The notes under the pieces are model-generated. The model was given only the letters and a program-made list of their open reading frames with translations, searched no databases and was not told the DNA's origin. Below, piece after piece: positions 18,701 to 26,661 of a stretch of 64,000 nucleotides of DNA (position 1 is the stretch's first letter; each line of letters begins with the position of its first letter). A program made the translations under genes and the position numbers. Source of the DNA: CAZRCZ01 sp964598765 (GTDB taxonomy: Bacteria; Sumerlaeota; Sumerlaeia; MVZB01; JAJFLK01); contig CAZRCZ010000002.1 of the NCBI GenBank assembly GCA_964598765.1, forward strand, positions 1 through 64,000. The letters are read 5' to 3'.

Positions 18701-20407
18701 CCGACGCGGACGGCCTCGCTTACCCCGACGGGTTCGGTGACTCCGACGCCAACCATGACCAGATCGCCGTCGCCGACTCGGACGGCTACCCTCTCGCCGA
18801 CCCGCACGGCCACGTTGTCTTCCACACGGACGGCGACGCTTTCCGCAACGCGGACCGCCACGCTTACCCAGACAGACTCGGCCACGCCGACGGCCACGCG
18901 GACCGCAACGTTTTCCCCCACTCAATCGGCAACGGTTTCTCCGTCAAGGTCTTCAACTTTGACTTCCACCCAGACGACAACAAAGTCTCCAACACGAACA
19001 GCAACGCTTTCTCCTACCCGTACGGCCTCAAAATCCTTGACTCGAACCGCGACCCTTTCGCGCACGAGGACGTCTTCGCCATCGTCAACTCGCACGGCGA
19101 CAAAAACGCCGACACCGACGCGCACCGCGACGCTCTCGCCCACGCGGACGGCCACCTTGACGCCGACCCCATGCGTCCCCGGAACTTTCACCGACCGCGC
19201 CAACGCCGATCTGCCCGGCACCGGAATCGTGACGGGGAACTACACGAATACCTTGGTAAGCGACAACAACTACGAAACGTTCACCGAGGTCTATACCGGA
19301 GGGTATTGGCAGTTAAAGCACAAATGGACGATCCCGATCGCTCCGGGGTCCGATGTTCACACCTTCTCGGTCGAGGCGTTCCACGGGACGAACTTGAACG
19401 GTCAGGATGATTTTATTTTCAGCTACTCGACCGACAACGTGACGTTCTCGCCCATGCTGACGGTCACCAAGACGGCGGACGACAATGTCGCGCAGACGTT
19501 CGATCTTCCCGCATCCTTGCCTTCGGTCGTTTACATCCGCGCGGTGGATTCACTGAGCTGGGATGTAAATTCAAGTCCCGACCGCGCCACGACGGTCAAC
19601 ATTGACGACATGTTCATCGCCTCGACAGCGACCTGCGGTACAACGCCGACCCCCTCGGCAACCCGGACCGCTTCGCCGTCGCCGACACGCTCATCCACAC
19701 CGACGGCGACCCGCACGGCCACAGGGTCTCCAACTCGGACGGCAACCATGAGTCCCACGAGGACGGCGACGTCGAGTCCGACGTGTACTGCGACGCTTTC
19801 CCGGACTCGAACGGCTACAAAAACGCCGACCCGAACGGCAACTCTCTCGAGAACTCGAACCGCGACATTGAGTTCGACCTCTACAGCAACATTCAGCCCG
19901 ACCAATTCTCCAACCCCAACCCCCACCGGAACGATCACGCCCTCCCCAACGGCAACTCCTTCTCCTTCCGTTTCTCCCACGCCTACTCCAACCCCAACCG
20001 GAACCCCGACCCTCACGCCCACCCAAACCTCGACTCCCTCCCCGACCCGCACCGCGACCGCAACGCCCAGTCCGACGCCCGGGCCGGTGCAAGTGGTGAC
20101 CTTCGGCGCGTCGTTTGTTCCTTCCGACGTGACGATCTACGTCGGGCAATCGGTGCAATGGAGCGGATTGATTTCGTTCCACAACGTCATCGAGGTGGAT
20201 CAGGCGACGTGGAACGTCAACGGCAATACGTGGAACGGCGGATTCACGAGCGGTCCGGCCGGAACGACCGACGGTTACACGCACGCTTTCCCCGTGATCG
20301 GAACCTATTATTACGTCTGCGAGATCCACGCCGGATTGGGGATGAAGGGGCGGGTGTTCGTCATTCCGCTCCCCAACGCCGCGCGGAATTGGGAAATCTA
20401 CGAATAA
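15728..20407 (+). CDS. secreted 7-repeat propeller protein with cupredoxin domain
   Basis: A 1559-aa protein. The first 36 residues end in a hydrophobic run (LRTILVLLALSEIASA), a signal peptide. Residues about 65-118 are the shared N-terminal module; translated repeats follow (NHGQDAHATV, SSAISSFIPHPSSF). Seven GYAYFGT units (about 238-560) make one seven-bladed propeller, followed by the jelly-roll-like domain (560-697). Then come a Thr/Pro linker, domain copy A (about 731-890), a 250-residue PTRTATxS linker, copy B (about 1147-1307), another linker of about 150 residues, and a C-terminal domain (1455-1550). That last domain has the type 1 copper ligands His (SFHNV) and CEIHAGLGM (C-x2-H-x4-M), as in plastocyanin. 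The tail is PNAARNWEIYE. It is likely an extracellular, possibly cell-attached copper protein; its partner is unknown. The start codon is uncertain. Confidence 0.87.
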   Translation: MCACYNSGCGFLVTFSSLRTILVLLALSEIASAQILAGGWEKSVAPHLPEDRQFSPKFLVDESEAGEPIGRGDGLIHVIPSLSSQVIRNGDKVTIGAVVKASAGIEKVEALIDLTGGTAIPPVNHGQDAHATVETIPLSPSPSSAISSFIPHPSSFPVVGLFRAEWSGHDLEEKYYTVVIRVTDRNGHVFEDRSLQFSDPIAGINTPGTTDYPNGGMTRLGALTVNAGEDDFDSGVIDAAAGYAYFGTDTAPGRVVKVALNGSGLPMRVGALTLNAGEDYLIAAVIDPAGGYAYFGTRTAPGIVVKVALNGDGPPIRVGALKLDPGEDYLMRAAVIDPPAGYAYFGTYTPPGIVVKIALDGNTTPTLAGALKLNDGENYLRSAVIDPAARYAYFGTYTSPGKVVKVALNGDAAPTRIGALRFDTGQDKLRSAVIDPTAGFAYFGTSTKPGIVVKVALDGDTTPTLVGALTLNAGEDNLVPAVIDPSVGYAWFGCHEPNLERTGEAVKVALNGTGIPLRVGVLPFNSGELFPHSCVMDSAGYAYFGTNNFPAEVVKLDLWQKGLIKGTRTNVPMMGTVSDVNFYSHAAQGNVRLAIFDDLPPRNLLWESALTTNTAANDWISVPISAGTPSLLTLPSAAYQLAWQVDVKADVPSYTTGTLGDGIYTSCLFGTFPAQLDSTTPTLTNEKWSMFIHFDPVGPTPTVTATPTPTRTSTPTSTRTATPSPTPTPCVIGTFLDRANADLPVFGTVVGDYTNTLSSDNNYESLTEVYTGGYWQLRHKWAIPIAPGSDVHTFSVEAFHGTNAIGQDDFIFSYSTDNVAFSPMLTVTKTADDNVAQTFDLPASLPSVVYIRAVDSLSWDVNSSPDRATTVNIDDMFIASTATCGTTPTPSPTRTPSLTPPPTRTATPSPTRSATKSPTRTATRSRTRTATHSPTRSATKTPTRTATFSPTQTATLSATRTASLTATSSLTPTATRSGTVTSSPTRSSTITPTRTASLTPTGSVTPTPTMTRSPSPTRTATLSPTRTATLSSTRTATLSATRTATLTQTDSATPTATRTATFSPTQSATVSPSRSSTLTSTQTTTKSPTRTATLSPTRTASKSLTRTATLSRTRTSSPSSTRTATKTPTPTRTATLSPTRTATLTPTPCVPGTFTDRANADLPGTGIVTGNYTNTLVSDNNYETFTEVYTGGYWQLKHKWTIPIAPGSDVHTFSVEAFHGTNLNGQDDFIFSYSTDNVTFSPMLTVTKTADDNVAQTFDLPASLPSVVYIRAVDSLSWDVNSSPDRATTVNIDDMFIASTATCGTTPTPSATRTASPSPTRSSTPTATRTATGSPTRTATMSPTRTATSSPTCTATLSRTRTATKTPTRTATLSRTRTATLSSTSTATFSPTNSPTPTPTGTITPSPTATPSPSVSPTPTPTPTGTPTLTPTQTSTPSPTRTATATPSPTPGPVQVVTFGASFVPSDVTIYVGQSVQWSGLISFHNVIEVDQATWNVNGNTWNGGFTSGPAGTTDGYTHAFPVIGTYYYVCEIHAGLGMKGRVFVIPLPNAARNWEIYE
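16075..16123. repeat. GTGGCACGG...CCATGCCAC palindromic repeat in coding sequence
   Basis: A palindromic unit beginning GGTGGCACGGCC and ending GATGCCCATGCCACGG is translated here as GTAIPPVNHGQDAHAT between the N-terminal module and the propeller. Related GTGGCAC units occur at about 15492-15516 and 20524-20550. A CTTCATCCTTCATCC-type unit follows immediately at about 16168-16198. Confidence 0.65.
17916..19656 (+). repeat. duplicated domain with near-identical 3' halves
   Basis: Two copies of a roughly 160-residue domain (starting GTFLDRANADLP and GTFTDRANADLP) lie at about 17920-18400 and 19177-19656. Their last 210 bases (from 18191 and from 19448, 1257 bases apart, a whole number of codons) differ at only about two positions, while the first halves differ more. 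This points to recent intragenic recombination or gene conversion. Confidence 0.8.
18385..20090 (+). repeat. degenerate Thr/Pro-rich coding repeats (PTRTATxS)
   Basis: Two linkers (about 18385-19165 and 19640-20090) are built from imperfect 12- to 24-base units encoding SPTRTAT, TPTRTAT, TLSPT and similar. They are expected to be extended and possibly glycosylated. The repeats keep both antisense frames open, which produces false minus-strand ORFs over the same bases. Confidence 0.85.
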
Positions 20408-20565
20408 AAATCAGCCGCGAAAGATCACAAAGAACGCAAAGAAAAGCATCGGAAATTCGGGGACTGGCTCGCAGGAGTTCGTCCGCGTGCCAGTCCCACC
20501 AACTTCACGGATTCTTCACGAAACGCTCACGGGCGGGACGCCCGTGCCACTTTTTTTGCGCGCTC
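20408..20565. repeat. intergenic repeats, with a possible terminator at 20528-20557
   Basis: The gap between the convergent propeller and htrA genes holds a CGCAAAG-type unit (20411-20445), a copy of the GGGACTGGCTCGC repeat (20451-20505) and a hairpin. The hairpin has arms CACGGGCG (20528-20535) and CGCCCGTG (20539-20546) followed by CCAC and seven T residues (20551-20557). It could end transcription of the propeller gene. The same palindrome occurs as a dispersed repeat elsewhere, so the terminator role is tentative. Confidence 0.5.
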
Positions 20566-22146
20566 TTATTCGCCTCTCTTGAGGAAGACGAAGTGCCGCG
20601 CCTTTTCGCTCACGATTTGGAGACGGATTCCCTCTTTGAGGCTTCCTTCCTTGACGACGGCGTTGAAGTCCTCGAGGCTTTTCACGTCCTTGCCTCCGGC
20701 TCGGACGATCACGTCGTTGGGATGAATGCCCGCGTGTTCAGCAAGGCTCCCCGACTCAACATTCGTGACGACGACGCCCGCGAGATCCTCGACGCCCAAT
20801 TCCTTCGCCATTTGCGGCGTGAGGGTCTGAACCGTCATGCCGATGTCCATGGATTTTTCCTCATCCTTGCCCGCGGACACTTTGACGGCGGATTCCATCT
20901 CGCCGATGGTGACGGAAACGGATTTGGATTTTCCTTCGCGGAAAATTTCCAATTCCATTTTCGTTCCCGGAGCGGTCGCCGCAACGGTGTTGCGCAGTTG
21001 CATGGGATTGGCCATCGCCTTGCCGTTGAACTTGACGATGATGTCCCCCTCGCGCAGACCGGCCTTGTCGCCGGGGCTTCCTTTGACCACGTCGCCGACC
21101 AAAACCCCTTCGGTTCCCTTAAACTCGAATGATTTGGACAGACCTTCATCCAACGGTTGAATCATGATGCCGATCTGGCCGCGAACGACGCGCCCTTCCT
21201 TGATGAGACTGTTCATCACCGACTTGGCCATGGTGGAAGGAATCGAGAAACCGACTCCCATGTAGCCGCCGTTCCGCGTCGCGATGGCGGTGTTGATGCC
21301 GACGACTTTGCCGTCCAGACTCACCAGCGGGCCGCCGCTGTTGCCGGGATTGATCGCCGCGTCGGTCTGAATGAAATTTTCATACCCGTCCTTCGGATCG
21401 AGCACGCCGACGCCGGAGCGCCCTTTCGCGCTGATGATTCCGGCGGTGACGGTCTGCTCCAATCCAAACGGCGCGCCGACGGCCAGAACCCATTGGCCGA
21501 CTTCCAAGGTTTCCGAATCGCCGAGATCGGCGGCGACGAGATTGTCCGCCTTGATCTTGACGACGGCCAAATCGGTTTTGGGATCCGTGCCGACGATCTT
21601 GGCCTTGAACTCGCGGTCGTCGGAAAGTTTCACCGAAACTTCATCGGCTCCGTCCACGACGTGGTTGTTGGTCAGGATGAAACCGTCCGCGCTGACGATG
21701 ACGCCGGTTCCCATGCCGCGTTGCTCAAATTTTCGCTCGGGAAGTTGACCTTCGTCGCCGAAAAAGCGGAAGAAAAAATCGCCGCCGAAGAAATCGTCAA
21801 ACGGATTTCCGGAGGGATTGTTCGGATCGGAGAAGGGGTGGGAGCGGCGTCCTCCTTGTCGGGGGGACGGACCGAATTTTTTTGTCGAAGTGATGCTGAC
21901 CACCGAGGGGCGCACGACCTTGGCCGCCGACTGAAACGCCTGCGAAATGTCCATGGCGTGCTTGAGTTGTTCCTGCACGGCGGCGGATTGCCCCGCTTCG
22001 GCGGCGTAGGCCAGACGCGAAACCATTCGCGGGAGACCGAAAATCGTCAAGGCCGCTCCGCCGATCACGGCCAGCGTGAGCGTCGGCAACCAACGCAAAA
22101 ATTTGCCGCTCCGAAATTGAATGTTGGAAAAACGTGAATGATACAT
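20566..22146 (-). CDS. Do-like periplasmic serine protease (HtrA/DegP family)
   Basis: A 526-aa trypsin-like protease of protein quality control. The start at ATG 22146 has an AGGAGG ten bases upstream. An N-terminal membrane segment (about 18-40) anchors or exports it. The catalytic triad is His about 162 (NNHVVDGADE), Asp about 192 (KTDLAVVKI) and Ser about 270 (GNSGGPLVSLDG). Two PDZ domains follow (about 330-420 and 435-520). The Gly/Pro/Arg-rich loop before the protease domain and a Phe-rich loop (DDFFGGDFFFRF) are typical of DegP-type enzymes. It is transcribed divergently from the FmdB gene and is probably under envelope-stress control, although I see no specific operator. Confidence 0.94.
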   Translation of the reverse strand: MYHSRFSNIQFRSGKFLRWLPTLTLAVIGGAALTIFGLPRMVSRLAYAAEAGQSAAVQEQLKHAMDISQAFQSAAKVVRPSVVSITSTKKFGPSPRQGGRRSHPFSDPNNPSGNPFDDFFGGDFFFRFFGDEGQLPERKFEQRGMGTGVIVSADGFILTNNHVVDGADEVSVKLSDDREFKAKIVGTDPKTDLAVVKIKADNLVAADLGDSETLEVGQWVLAVGAPFGLEQTVTAGIISAKGRSGVGVLDPKDGYENFIQTDAAINPGNSGGPLVSLDGKVVGINTAIATRNGGYMGVGFSIPSTMAKSVMNSLIKEGRVVRGQIGIMIQPLDEGLSKSFEFKGTEGVLVGDVVKGSPGDKAGLREGDIIVKFNGKAMANPMQLRNTVAATAPGTKMELEIFREGKSKSVSVTIGEMESAVKVSAGKDEEKSMDIGMTVQTLTPQMAKELGVEDLAGVVVTNVESGSLAEHAGIHPNDVIVRAGGKDVKSLEDFNAVVKEGSLKEGIRLQIVSEKARHFVFLKRGE

Positions 22147-22390
22147 ATCTTGCAATCCTCCTTTTCATGCGATCCGGTGAACCCGGATCGCGCGGGCGCT
22201 TTCCATCCGACGCCCTATATGACTACATGAAGCCTTGACCGGATTGGTTTGACCGGCAAACTCGCGCAAGCGAAGAAAAATCAAGATTCAAACGGACGTG
22301 TTATCCTTTCGGAACCGATCAACTGTAATTCAGGGCTGGTCCGGGGGGCGTCCCCTTGCCCGTTCCTTGAATTTCCCGCCGCCTATCCCC

Positions 22391-22419
22391 TTTTTAATTT
22401 TCCATGATTGACCTATAAT
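22391..22419 (+). promoter_or_regulatory. possible promoter for the FmdB gene
   Basis: A perfect TATAAT at 22414-22419 has only a poor -35 (TTTTTA at 22391-22396, 17-base spacing). It lies about 75 bases before the FmdB-family start codon in a locally AT-rich stretch between divergent genes. Confidence 0.35.
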
Positions 22420-22494
22420 CAATGTCCCCGACGGTGGATGGCCGCGCAAGCGCTTGCCGGTCGGAGAGAAAATCTCGTTCGGAGAGATCAACCG

Positions 22495-22776
22495 ATGCCG
22501 ACTTATGAATATCAGTGCGAGAAATGCGGAACGGTCTTTGAAGCGTTCCAATCCATGAGCGACCCGCCGCTCAAGCGTTGTCAAAATCCCAAATGCAAAG
22601 GTAAGGTCAAGCGGTTGGTCAGCGCGGGGAGCGGATTGATCTTCAAGGGATCGGGTTTCTACATCACCGATTACAAAAAGAAGACGGGCAAAATCGAATC
22701 TTCGCCCGCTCCGGTTTCCGAATCCAAAGCGGAAACCAAAAGCGAGACAAAAAAATCCGAGAAGAAAAAGGATTGA
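22495..22776 (+). CDS. FmdB family zinc-ribbon protein
   Basis: A 93-aa protein opening MPTYEYQCEKCG, the FmdB/CxxC regulatory-protein signature. The zinc ribbon uses CEKC (residues about 8-11) and CQNPKC (about 33-38). The usual KRLVSAGSGLIFKGSGFY segment follows, then a charged Lys/Glu/Ser tail. The name comes from a putative regulator of formamidase and amidase genes; the biochemical role of most members is unknown. The start at 22495 has a GGAGA upstream, whereas an in-frame extension to 22408 is not family-like. The next gene starts five bases after the stop. Confidence 0.92.
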   Translation: MPTYEYQCEKCGTVFEAFQSMSDPPLKRCQNPKCKGKVKRLVSAGSGLIFKGSGFYITDYKKKTGKIESSPAPVSESKAETKSETKKSEKKKD

Positions 22777-22780
22777 GGGA

Positions 22781-23764
22781 TTGAGAGTTCAAGAATTTCG
22801 CCGCGAAAGAGCGCAAAACACGCAAACGGGATTTCGCGTCTTCGCGGCGGTTCTTACATTCGCCGCGCTCGCCGGTTGTTCGCGCCACCGATACGCCCTT
22901 CGCGCCGCGTTGGTGGATCGCGTTCCGAAACCTAATCGCGTCATTGAAATTAAATCGCTCTGGAGCAAAACCAAGCCTCTGAGCGTTCATCTACGCCGGG
23001 CGATGGGGACGGACGCCGAAGGGCGCATCGCCGTCTTGCGCGCCATTCACGACGGCCAATCCCTATCGATTCTGGCCGTTTGGGGGGACGCGACCGGCTC
23101 CGGCGAACCGCGCGACTGGAACTGGGACGCTCAGAAAAAAAATTATTCCCCCAACGACAAACCGAAAGAGGATATCGAACGCCGAAGTTGGATTCTCGAT
23201 CCCCGTAGCCGTCAGTATTACCTTCTCGAAACCCCGACCGATCTCTTCGCCGTCAAGTTTTGCATCGGCGGCTCCCCCAAGGCCTGCATGATGTCCGGCG
23301 AGGAAGGGGTCTTCGACGTTTGGGAATGGCGCGCCGGCTGGTCGCATGTCTCCGGCTACGCCGACGACCGAAAATTGACGATCTCACGAACCGATCCCGG
23401 TTCTAAGGAGGTCAAGGTCTATTCCCTTCCCGGCATGAAAAACGTGATCTATATGCTCTGGCAAAACGACGCAGGAGATTTGCCCTACGTTCTCACGCCG
23501 CGTCCGACCCGTCCGCAAGGTCCCGCGATGCCCGGGATTAAGGCGCAAAATCCGACCGGAAGCGCCGGCGACGTGCTGGCTGAGGCTGTCTATCAAAATA
23601 AAACTTGGATGCTGGAATTGTGGCGCGCGCTCGACACCGGCCACGACGACGACTATCCAATCAAGGGACGCGGCCCTCACGACTTTTCCATCGCCCTGAC
23701 CGACGATCAGGAGGGGGCCGAACATTTCACGTCCGATCTGATTTCGCTCTACCTCGACCGCTGA
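22781..23764 (+). CDS. lipoprotein with ethylbenzene-dehydrogenase-type haem domain
   Basis: A 327-aa protein with a lipobox (FAALAGC, Cys about 34) after a hydrophobic stretch. Its first 20 residues are translated repeat (CGCGAAAGAGCGCAAAACACGC). The body resembles the EB_dh domain that binds haem b in the gamma subunits of DMSO-reductase-family dehydrogenases and in related membrane cytochromes. The best-matching part is the end, WMLELWRALDTGHDDDYP followed by DFSIALTDDQEGAEHF. Stand-alone EB_dh lipoproteins are usually part of respiratory electron-transfer sets, but no such enzyme is nearby. The start (TTG 22781) is uncertain; the family assignment is moderate. Confidence 0.68.
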   Translation: MRVQEFRRERAQNTQTGFRVFAAVLTFAALAGCSRHRYALRAALVDRVPKPNRVIEIKSLWSKTKPLSVHLRRAMGTDAEGRIAVLRAIHDGQSLSILAVWGDATGSGEPRDWNWDAQKKNYSPNDKPKEDIERRSWILDPRSRQYYLLETPTDLFAVKFCIGGSPKACMMSGEEGVFDVWEWRAGWSHVSGYADDRKLTISRTDPGSKEVKVYSLPGMKNVIYMLWQNDAGDLPYVLTPRPTRPQGPAMPGIKAQNPTGSAGDVLAEAVYQNKTWMLELWRALDTGHDDDYPIKGRGPHDFSIALTDDQEGAEHFTSDLISLYLDR

Positions 23765-23837
23765 GTTTGTGGTATGGTTGCCGCGATTCTCAATCGCGTT
23801 CGTCGCATGTCGGAACAAAAGAGAGGAGACCGTCCCC

Positions 23838-24590
23838 ATGAAATCTTGGTTTCAGAAATGGTCCGAATTGATTTTGTCGAAGTCGCGTCCGGATGAGCTG
23901 GTCATCCACGCTTATCCCCCGCTGATTTTCGTCTGGCCGATCATTTTCCTCGGCTATTTCTTCGCCATCTTCAGCGGCTTCTCGTGGGTCAACACCAAAC
24001 TCGAGGCTTGGATTTACATCACGACGCTCGTCACCGTCCTGCTTACCATAGGCGTGGACCTCAATCGCAATCTCACCGTGGTTTGGATCATTACATTCAT
24101 TGCCTGCTATTTTGCGGCGCGCTGGCTTCAAGACGTGAAAGGAGTGACCATTTTCCACAAAGTCATCAGGACCATCGCCGACCTTGATCCGCGCTATTCC
24201 TCCGACATGGGTTTCATCGCCAGTTTTTTCCTCTCGTTTTTTTACGTCGTAGTTCTCATCAAGGCTCGCCTGAACGACCGCTGGCGCATCACCCACAACG
24301 AAATCGAACACCGCGTTCTCGGGCAGTCCGACAACGCCATGGCGCGCGGAGCCAAACGGATCGCCGCGAGCTACCCCGACGTTCTCGAAGCGTTGATCCT
24401 AGGAGCCGGAACCATCACCGTCTATGCCGCGCAGGGGAACACCGTGTTGGCGACGATCCCGCACGTTCCGCTCCTTCCCTTTCGCATGAAGAAGATTAGT
24501 CATCTCTTGGACGCGATGTCCGTCACGCCGGAAGGAACCGAAGAGGAAACATCGGACGATCATCATGAGGACACGCACGAGACATCGTAG
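23838..24590 (+). CDS. membrane protein of unknown function
   Basis: A 250-aa protein starting at ATG 23838, seven bases after GAGGAGA. It has hydrophobic segments at about 27-48, 58-75, 82-95 and 130-148, then a C-terminal cytoplasmic region of about 90 residues (RWRITHNEIEHRVLGQ, then VLEALILGAGTITVYAAQG) and an acidic His-rich tail (TEEETSDDHHEDTHE). The C-terminal part has the look of a bacterial PH-like domain, but I do not recognise a named family. It follows the EB_dh lipoprotein by about 70 bases in the same direction. Confidence 0.7.
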   Translation: MKSWFQKWSELILSKSRPDELVIHAYPPLIFVWPIIFLGYFFAIFSGFSWVNTKLEAWIYITTLVTVLLTIGVDLNRNLTVVWIITFIACYFAARWLQDVKGVTIFHKVIRTIADLDPRYSSDMGFIASFFLSFFYVVVLIKARLNDRWRITHNEIEHRVLGQSDNAMARGAKRIAASYPDVLEALILGAGTITVYAAQGNTVLATIPHVPLLPFRMKKISHLLDAMSVTPEGTEEETSDDHHEDTHETS

Positions 24591-25061
24591 GCGAATTGTT
24601 TCTTCATCGTTCTCATTCTCCTGCTCCTTCTCTTTCTCAATTACGTGAAATGCATGCGTTTTTCACGACGACATTTCGAGCATCATCCGAGCCGCGACCG
24701 TGAGGGAGCGCCCAAACCGCGATATGTTTGCAATTGTCCGCTCCCTCACGGTCGCGGCTCGGCTGGGTCTTCTGTTCATCCTTCTCCTACTCATACTCTT
24801 TCTCCTTCTCAATCCCAGAACATTTTTTGCCCCTTATATCAATTCGGGAAATCGTTCGCCCTTTTTATCGGGCGAGCCACCGGCTCGTCCCTACCACGAG
24901 AATTTTCTTTTCCGTAGGGGCGATCCGATGGATCGCCCGAAGATGCGGGTTTGGTTTCCGGCATAGATTGAAACCGATCAGCCGGAGACGCAATATCTTG
25001 AATTGCCATGGAGAACGTGGATGAGTATGAGTAGGAATAGGAGAAGGAACAAAAACGTAGC
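24591..25061. repeat. 471-base gene-free stretch packed with dispersed repeats
   Basis: From left to right: a TTCTCATTCTCCTGCTCC-type unit (24606-24636); a REP-like inverted pair (24687-24710 and 24739-24762, core GAGCCGCGACCGTGAGGG); another CTTCTCCTACTC unit (24777-24815); a palindromic pair CGGGCGAGCCACCGGCTCG / GGGCGATCCGATGGATCGCCC (24868-24940); and a GATGAGTATGAGTAGGAATAGG unit (25020-25045). I see no gene or RNA here. All of these are found elsewhere in the window. Confidence 0.7.
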
Positions 25062-26453
25062 ATGAACTCCGACGCCGCGACCCAAAGTCCCCAACTCCGG
25101 CGCAAGTTCGGTCTCCTGCACGCCACCGCCCTCAACATGGCCAACATGGTCGGCGTCGGACCGTTCATCACGATCCCGCTCATCATGTCGGCGATGGGGG
25201 GACCGCAGGCGATGCTCGGCTGGTTCTGCGCCGCGCTCGTGGCGATCCCCGACGGAATGGTCTGGAGCGAACTCGGCGCGGCGATGCCCGGCTCCGGCGG
25301 CTCCTATCTTTATCTGCGCGACGGCTTCGGGCGCAAAAAATGGGGTCGCTTCATGGCTTTCATGTTCATCTGGCAGTTCATTCTCAGCGGTCCGATGGAA
25401 ATCGCGTCGGGCTATATCGGCTTCGGGCAATATCTCGGCTACCTCTGGCCCGCGATGACGAAAAATTTTCTGAAACTGGCCGCGATGCTCGTGGGGGTCG
25501 TGAACATCATTCTTCTCTACCGCCGGATCACCTTCATCGCCGGATTGACGATTTGCCTTTGGGTTGGGACGCTTCTGACCACGCTTCTTGTCATCCTATC
25601 GGGCATCCCGCATTTCAATCACCGGCTTGCTTTGGATTTCCCGGATGGTTCGTTTCAATTCAGCAAGGGTTTCTTCCTTGGGCTTGGCTCCGCCATGCAG
25701 ATCGGGCTTTACGATTACCTCGGCTATTACGACGTCTGTTACATCGGCGAGGAAGTTGAGAATCCGGGGCGCGTGATTCCCCGCTCGATCATGATCAGTC
25801 TCATCGGCGTCGCGCTGATCTATTTCACGATGAATCTCATGGTCATCGGCGTCGTGCCGTGGCGGGAGTTCGTCCCCGCCGGCGAGGATAACCGCACCTC
25901 GCAATTTGTCGTCTCGATTTTCATGGAAAAAATTTTCGGCCAACGCGCCGCCATGCTTTTTACGATCCTCATTCTCTGGACGGCTTTTGCGTCGGTCTTT
26001 GCCCTCTTGCTCGGCTACTCGCGGATTCCCTATGCCGCCGCGCTGGACGGCAACTTTTTCAAGGTCTTCGGCAAGCTTCATTCCGAGCAAGCCTTTCCGT
26101 TTGTTTCCCTGCTGGTCGTCGGAGTGATTTCACTTTTCTGTTGTTTGTTCGATCTGCAAACCGTCATCTCCGCGTTGGTCAGCATCCGGATTCTTGTCCA
26201 GTTCGTCGGACAAATTGCCGCGTTGACGTTGCTCCGCAAAAACAAACCCGATCTGCCGCGTCCTTACAAAATGTGGCTCTATCCGCTTCCAAGCCTTGTG
26301 GCTTTTGTAGGTTGGATGTTCGTCTTTTTCACATCGGGCGCGGCGATTGTGCTCTACGGATTTCTGGCCCTGGCGTTGGGCGTCGCGACGTTCTTGATTT
26401 GGTCCCATCAAACCCGGCAATGGCCGTTCGCGGCACATTCCGCCAAATCGTGA
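25062..26453 (+). CDS. APC superfamily amino acid permease
   Basis: A 463-aa polytopic protein with about twelve transmembrane segments. The first carries the APC substrate-site motif around NMANMVGVGPFITIPLI, and GGSYLYLRDGFG follows segment 3; both are conserved in AA_permease_2 transporters. The cytoplasmic loop with YIGEEVENPGRVIPRSI is the conserved consensus loop of the superfamily. It probably moves an amino acid or polyamine by H+ or Na+ coupling. It stands alone between repeat-rich gaps. Confidence 0.9.
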   Translation: MNSDAATQSPQLRRKFGLLHATALNMANMVGVGPFITIPLIMSAMGGPQAMLGWFCAALVAIPDGMVWSELGAAMPGSGGSYLYLRDGFGRKKWGRFMAFMFIWQFILSGPMEIASGYIGFGQYLGYLWPAMTKNFLKLAAMLVGVVNIILLYRRITFIAGLTICLWVGTLLTTLLVILSGIPHFNHRLALDFPDGSFQFSKGFFLGLGSAMQIGLYDYLGYYDVCYIGEEVENPGRVIPRSIMISLIGVALIYFTMNLMVIGVVPWREFVPAGEDNRTSQFVVSIFMEKIFGQRAAMLFTILILWTAFASVFALLLGYSRIPYAAALDGNFFKVFGKLHSEQAFPFVSLLVVGVISLFCCLFDLQTVISALVSIRILVQFVGQIAALTLLRKNKPDLPRPYKMWLYPLPSLVAFVGWMFVFFTSGAAIVLYGFLALALGVATFLIWSHQTRQWPFAAHSAKS

Positions 26454-26661
26454 TTCTTTCGCCTCGTTATCCTTTTCCAATTCAACCACCAAAACACGAA
26501 GACACCAAGCAAGTTCAGATCCGACGCCCTCTTCTTCGGAAGGGAGCTTTTCCTTCTTTGATGATTCTTTGTGTCTTGGTGGTTCATAGGTTAGTTTTTA
26601 ATCGCTCTCAAAAAAATCTGGCGCGCCGCGCCGGATTTCAAGATACTCCCCCCTTCATTCC
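26454..26661. repeat. CACCAAGACACGAAG-type inverted pair between transporter genes
   Basis: The units ACCACCAAAACACGAAGACACC (26486-26510) and its complement-like TTTGTGTCTTGGTGG (26570-26585) face each other across about 60 bases. The same paired unit is at 39206-39345 and 42122-42200. Confidence 0.6.

Noticed and set aside
18274..20052. Long minus-strand ORFs (VAVRVGE-type repeats) antisense to the propeller-cupredoxin gene
   Set aside because: They are the reverse reading of the PTRTAT codon repeats, have no start signals and match no protein; the plus-strand gene explains the sequence.
764..20407. The shared C-terminal tail as a PEP-CTERM or LPXTG sorting signal
   Set aside because: It has no PEP or LPXTG motif, no membrane helix and no basic end, and no exosortase or sortase is in the window.
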